From: Planctomycetota bacterium | Lineage (GTDB): Bacteria; Planctomycetota; UBA1135; UBA2386 | Length of the DNA stretch: 64,000 bases | NCBI GenBank assembly: GCA_016713175.1 | Contig: JADJPQ010000007.1 | Span: forward strand, 62,001 to 126,000 | Reading direction: 5' to 3' | In this document: piece after piece, positions 62,681 to 64,000 of the stretch | How positions within the stretch are numbered: position 1 is the stretch's first letter | How the letters are laid out: each line of letters starts with the position of its first letter | Translations under genes and position numbers: made by a program | The notes under the pieces: model-generated | Databases searched by the model: none | Told to the model about the DNA's origin: nothing | Seen by the model: the letters and a program-made list of their open reading frames with translations, nothing else

Positions 62681-64000
62681 ATGCGATCCCGTTGCGCCGC
62701 CCTGTTGCTGCTGCTGGTTGCCTGCGTCCCGGCCCAGACCCCGCCGACCGACGCCCAGGACAAGACCCCGAGCGACTTCGTCCGGTTCGTCAAGGTCGGC
62801 GATGGCGGTCATCTCGACACCGCGATCACCACCTACCAGAACAAGGACGGCGTCACGCTGACCCTGTTCGGCGCCGTCCACATCGCCGATCGCGCCCTCT
62901 ACGAGCAGCTGAACGATCGCTTCACCCGCTGCGATGCGCTGCTCTACGAACTGGTCGCCGAGGCCGACACCCGGCCGCAGCGCGGCGCCGCTCGCGAGGG
63001 CTTCAACCCGGTCGGCATGCTGCAGAACGGCCTGAAGAACTCGATGGAACTGAGCTTCCAGCTCGACGCGATCGACTACGCGCCGGCCAACTTCGTGCAC
63101 GCCGACATGACGCCGCGCGAGTTCCAGGAGAGCATGGCAGAGCGCGGTGAGAGCCTGCTGTCGATCATGTGGAAGATGATGGCGCAGGGCATGCAGAAGC
63201 AGCGCGCCGATGCCGACGCGGCGGCGGATGGTGCGCCGCAGCCGTTCGCCGGCGCCGACCTGGTCAAGGCTTTCCGCAGCGGTGAGGGTCGCCATCTGCT
63301 CCGGATGATGTTCGCCTCGCAGATGGAGGAGATGGAGAACATGGCCGCCGGTCTCGACAGCAGCGGCAAGGGCTCGACGTTGCTGGAAGGGCGCAACGAG
63401 AAGTGTCTGCGCGTGCTGCAGGAGCAGATCGCCGCTGGCAGGAAGAACCTCGGCATCTACTACGGCGCCGCGCACCTGCCGCACATGGAACAGCGGCTGG
63501 TCAAGGATCTCGGGTTTGCCAAGGTCGGCCACGAATGGCTGGTGGCGTGGGATTGCACGCCGCGGCCGGACAGGAAGTACGACCGCGCATTGGTCAAGCT
63601 GCGTTCCCGCGCCAACGACGAACTGGCGGTGCTGATCGAGGCCGGGCGGCAGTTCCGCGCCGTGCAGCGGCCCACCTCGGTGCCGACGGTCGCCGAGTTT
63701 GCGGCGACGCTGCGCGACGGCAAGCCGTGGTATCCCGGCCCGGTGCAGGATCCGTGGGGGAACGACTATGTGTTGCGCACGCGGCCGGTCGGCACGCGCT
63801 GGGAGGCGGTGTCCGCCGGTCAGGATGGCGTGTTTCGCAGCGAGGATGATCTCGTGGTCGTCGAAGCGCGGCGACCGCCGCGGGCCGCGCGCGAAGCGGC
63901 AGGCGAGGTTCCGGATCCCAGGTTGCAAGGCGCGCGTGCGGATGTGCACATGCTGCGCGCCGCCGCGCGGCGTTGGCGGGAGAAGCACGGCGCCGAACGG
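62681..64000 (+). CDS. Exported TraB/GumN-like protein with GspG-like C-terminal segment (partial)
   Basis: 440 codons are visible; the gene runs off the window without a stop. Signal peptide LLLLLVACVPAQ. The TraB-family core shows TLFGAVHIADRALYEQL, ALLYELVAEAD and IYYGAAHLPHME, with LEGRNEKCLRVL before it. After about residue 305 the sequence changes to a type II secretion GspG-like C-terminal region (DPWGNDYVLRTRP; EAVSAGQDGVFRSEDD). The last residues (ADVHMLRAAARRWREKHG) look like the start of a second such copy. TraB proteins are metal-site peptidases or regulators; the fusion suggests surface assembly. Start ATG 62681 gives the signal peptide. Confidence 0.78.
   Translation, partial: MRSRCAALLLLLVACVPAQTPPTDAQDKTPSDFVRFVKVGDGGHLDTAITTYQNKDGVTLTLFGAVHIADRALYEQLNDRFTRCDALLYELVAEADTRPQRGAAREGFNPVGMLQNGLKNSMELSFQLDAIDYAPANFVHADMTPREFQESMAERGESLLSIMWKMMAQGMQKQRADADAAADGAPQPFAGADLVKAFRSGEGRHLLRMMFASQMEEMENMAAGLDSSGKGSTLLEGRNEKCLRVLQEQIAAGRKNLGIYYGAAHLPHMEQRLVKDLGFAKVGHEWLVAWDCTPRPDRKYDRALVKLRSRANDELAVLIEAGRQFRAVQRPTSVPTVAEFAATLRDGKPWYPGPVQDPWGNDYVLRTRPVGTRWEAVSAGQDGVFRSEDDLVVVEARRPPRAAREAAGEVPDPRLQGARADVHMLRAAARRWREKHGAER

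Noticed and set aside
1..64000. A variant genetic code in which UGA is a sense codon
   Set aside because: Many genes here end at UGA, including ATGA/GTGA overlaps, so UGA is a normal stop; only two in-frame cases need recoding.
1..64000. tRNA, rRNA, CRISPR, insertion sequences, prophage or replication origin
   Set aside because: No cloverleaf with T-loop consensus, repeat-spacer array, transposase, integrase or DnaA-box cluster could be seen on reading.

Overview
The window is GC-rich, densely coding chromosomal DNA of a free-living bacterium, most likely a member of the Planctomycetota. This is inferred, not tested. The cues are many secreted proteins with FG-GAP, Kelch, HEAT, VWA or peptidase domains, an ECF sigma factor carrying a membrane-anchored C-terminal extension, and a C-terminal beta-sandwich module shared by several exported proteins. 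I see no rRNA, tRNA, insertion sequence, phage or CRISPR, and no gene-free stretch longer than 300 bases.

Left third (1-22.4 kb). An ECF sigma / anti-sigma / secretin-like operon is followed by a secreted protein whose frame appears to continue through an in-frame UGA. Next come a secreted surface protein, a HEAT-repeat remnant, an ABC-F ATPase, and an AlkC-like DNA repair gene coupled to a large molybdopterin oxidoreductase. Then come a Kelch-like secreted protein and a CotH/beta-helix membrane protein. After these lies the clearest novelty: a thioredoxin-fold lipoprotein (15161-15553) whose active site reads Sec-x-x-Cys. Its UGA is followed, at the correct distance, by a bacterial SECIS-like hairpin. 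An FG-GAP protein, two unknown genes, an AlbA/Schlafen-type regulator, a decayed Uma2 gene and a prolyl oligopeptidase complete this part.

Middle (22.4-46.3 kb). A tricorn protease is translationally coupled to the oligopeptidase. Beyond it lie a formylglycine-generating enzyme with the complete cysteine pair, a CNNM/CorC-type membrane protein, the sigma-TM-receptor fusion, a large HEWGH metalloprotease and fdhD. A tight operon follows: nucleoside transporter (CNT), purine nucleoside phosphorylase, GNAT-like protein, alpha/beta hydrolase, GT-C-like membrane protein and a gluzincin-like peptidase. A MATE exporter, an NTF2-like protein and a subtilase end the region.

Right third (46.3-64 kb). 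It starts with a coupled radical SAM / GT2 glycosyltransferase pair and a secreted beta-propeller-like protein. A histidine kinase follows; its response regulator is interrupted by an amber codon. Then come an intact Uma2 gene, a large HEAT protein, a HAD 5'-nucleotidase, an MNT/HEPN toxin-antitoxin pair with a frameshifted HEPN gene, and a run of secreted proteins: VWA/HEAT, FAD oxidoreductase, parvulin-like and TraB with a GspG-like tail. The last gene runs off the window.

Four genes look disrupted (HEAT remnant, Uma2, response regulator, HEPN). This could reflect real decay or assembly/sequencing errors. The two UGA interruptions behave differently: reading resumes in frame, conserved-looking protein follows, and a hairpin lies at SECIS distance.
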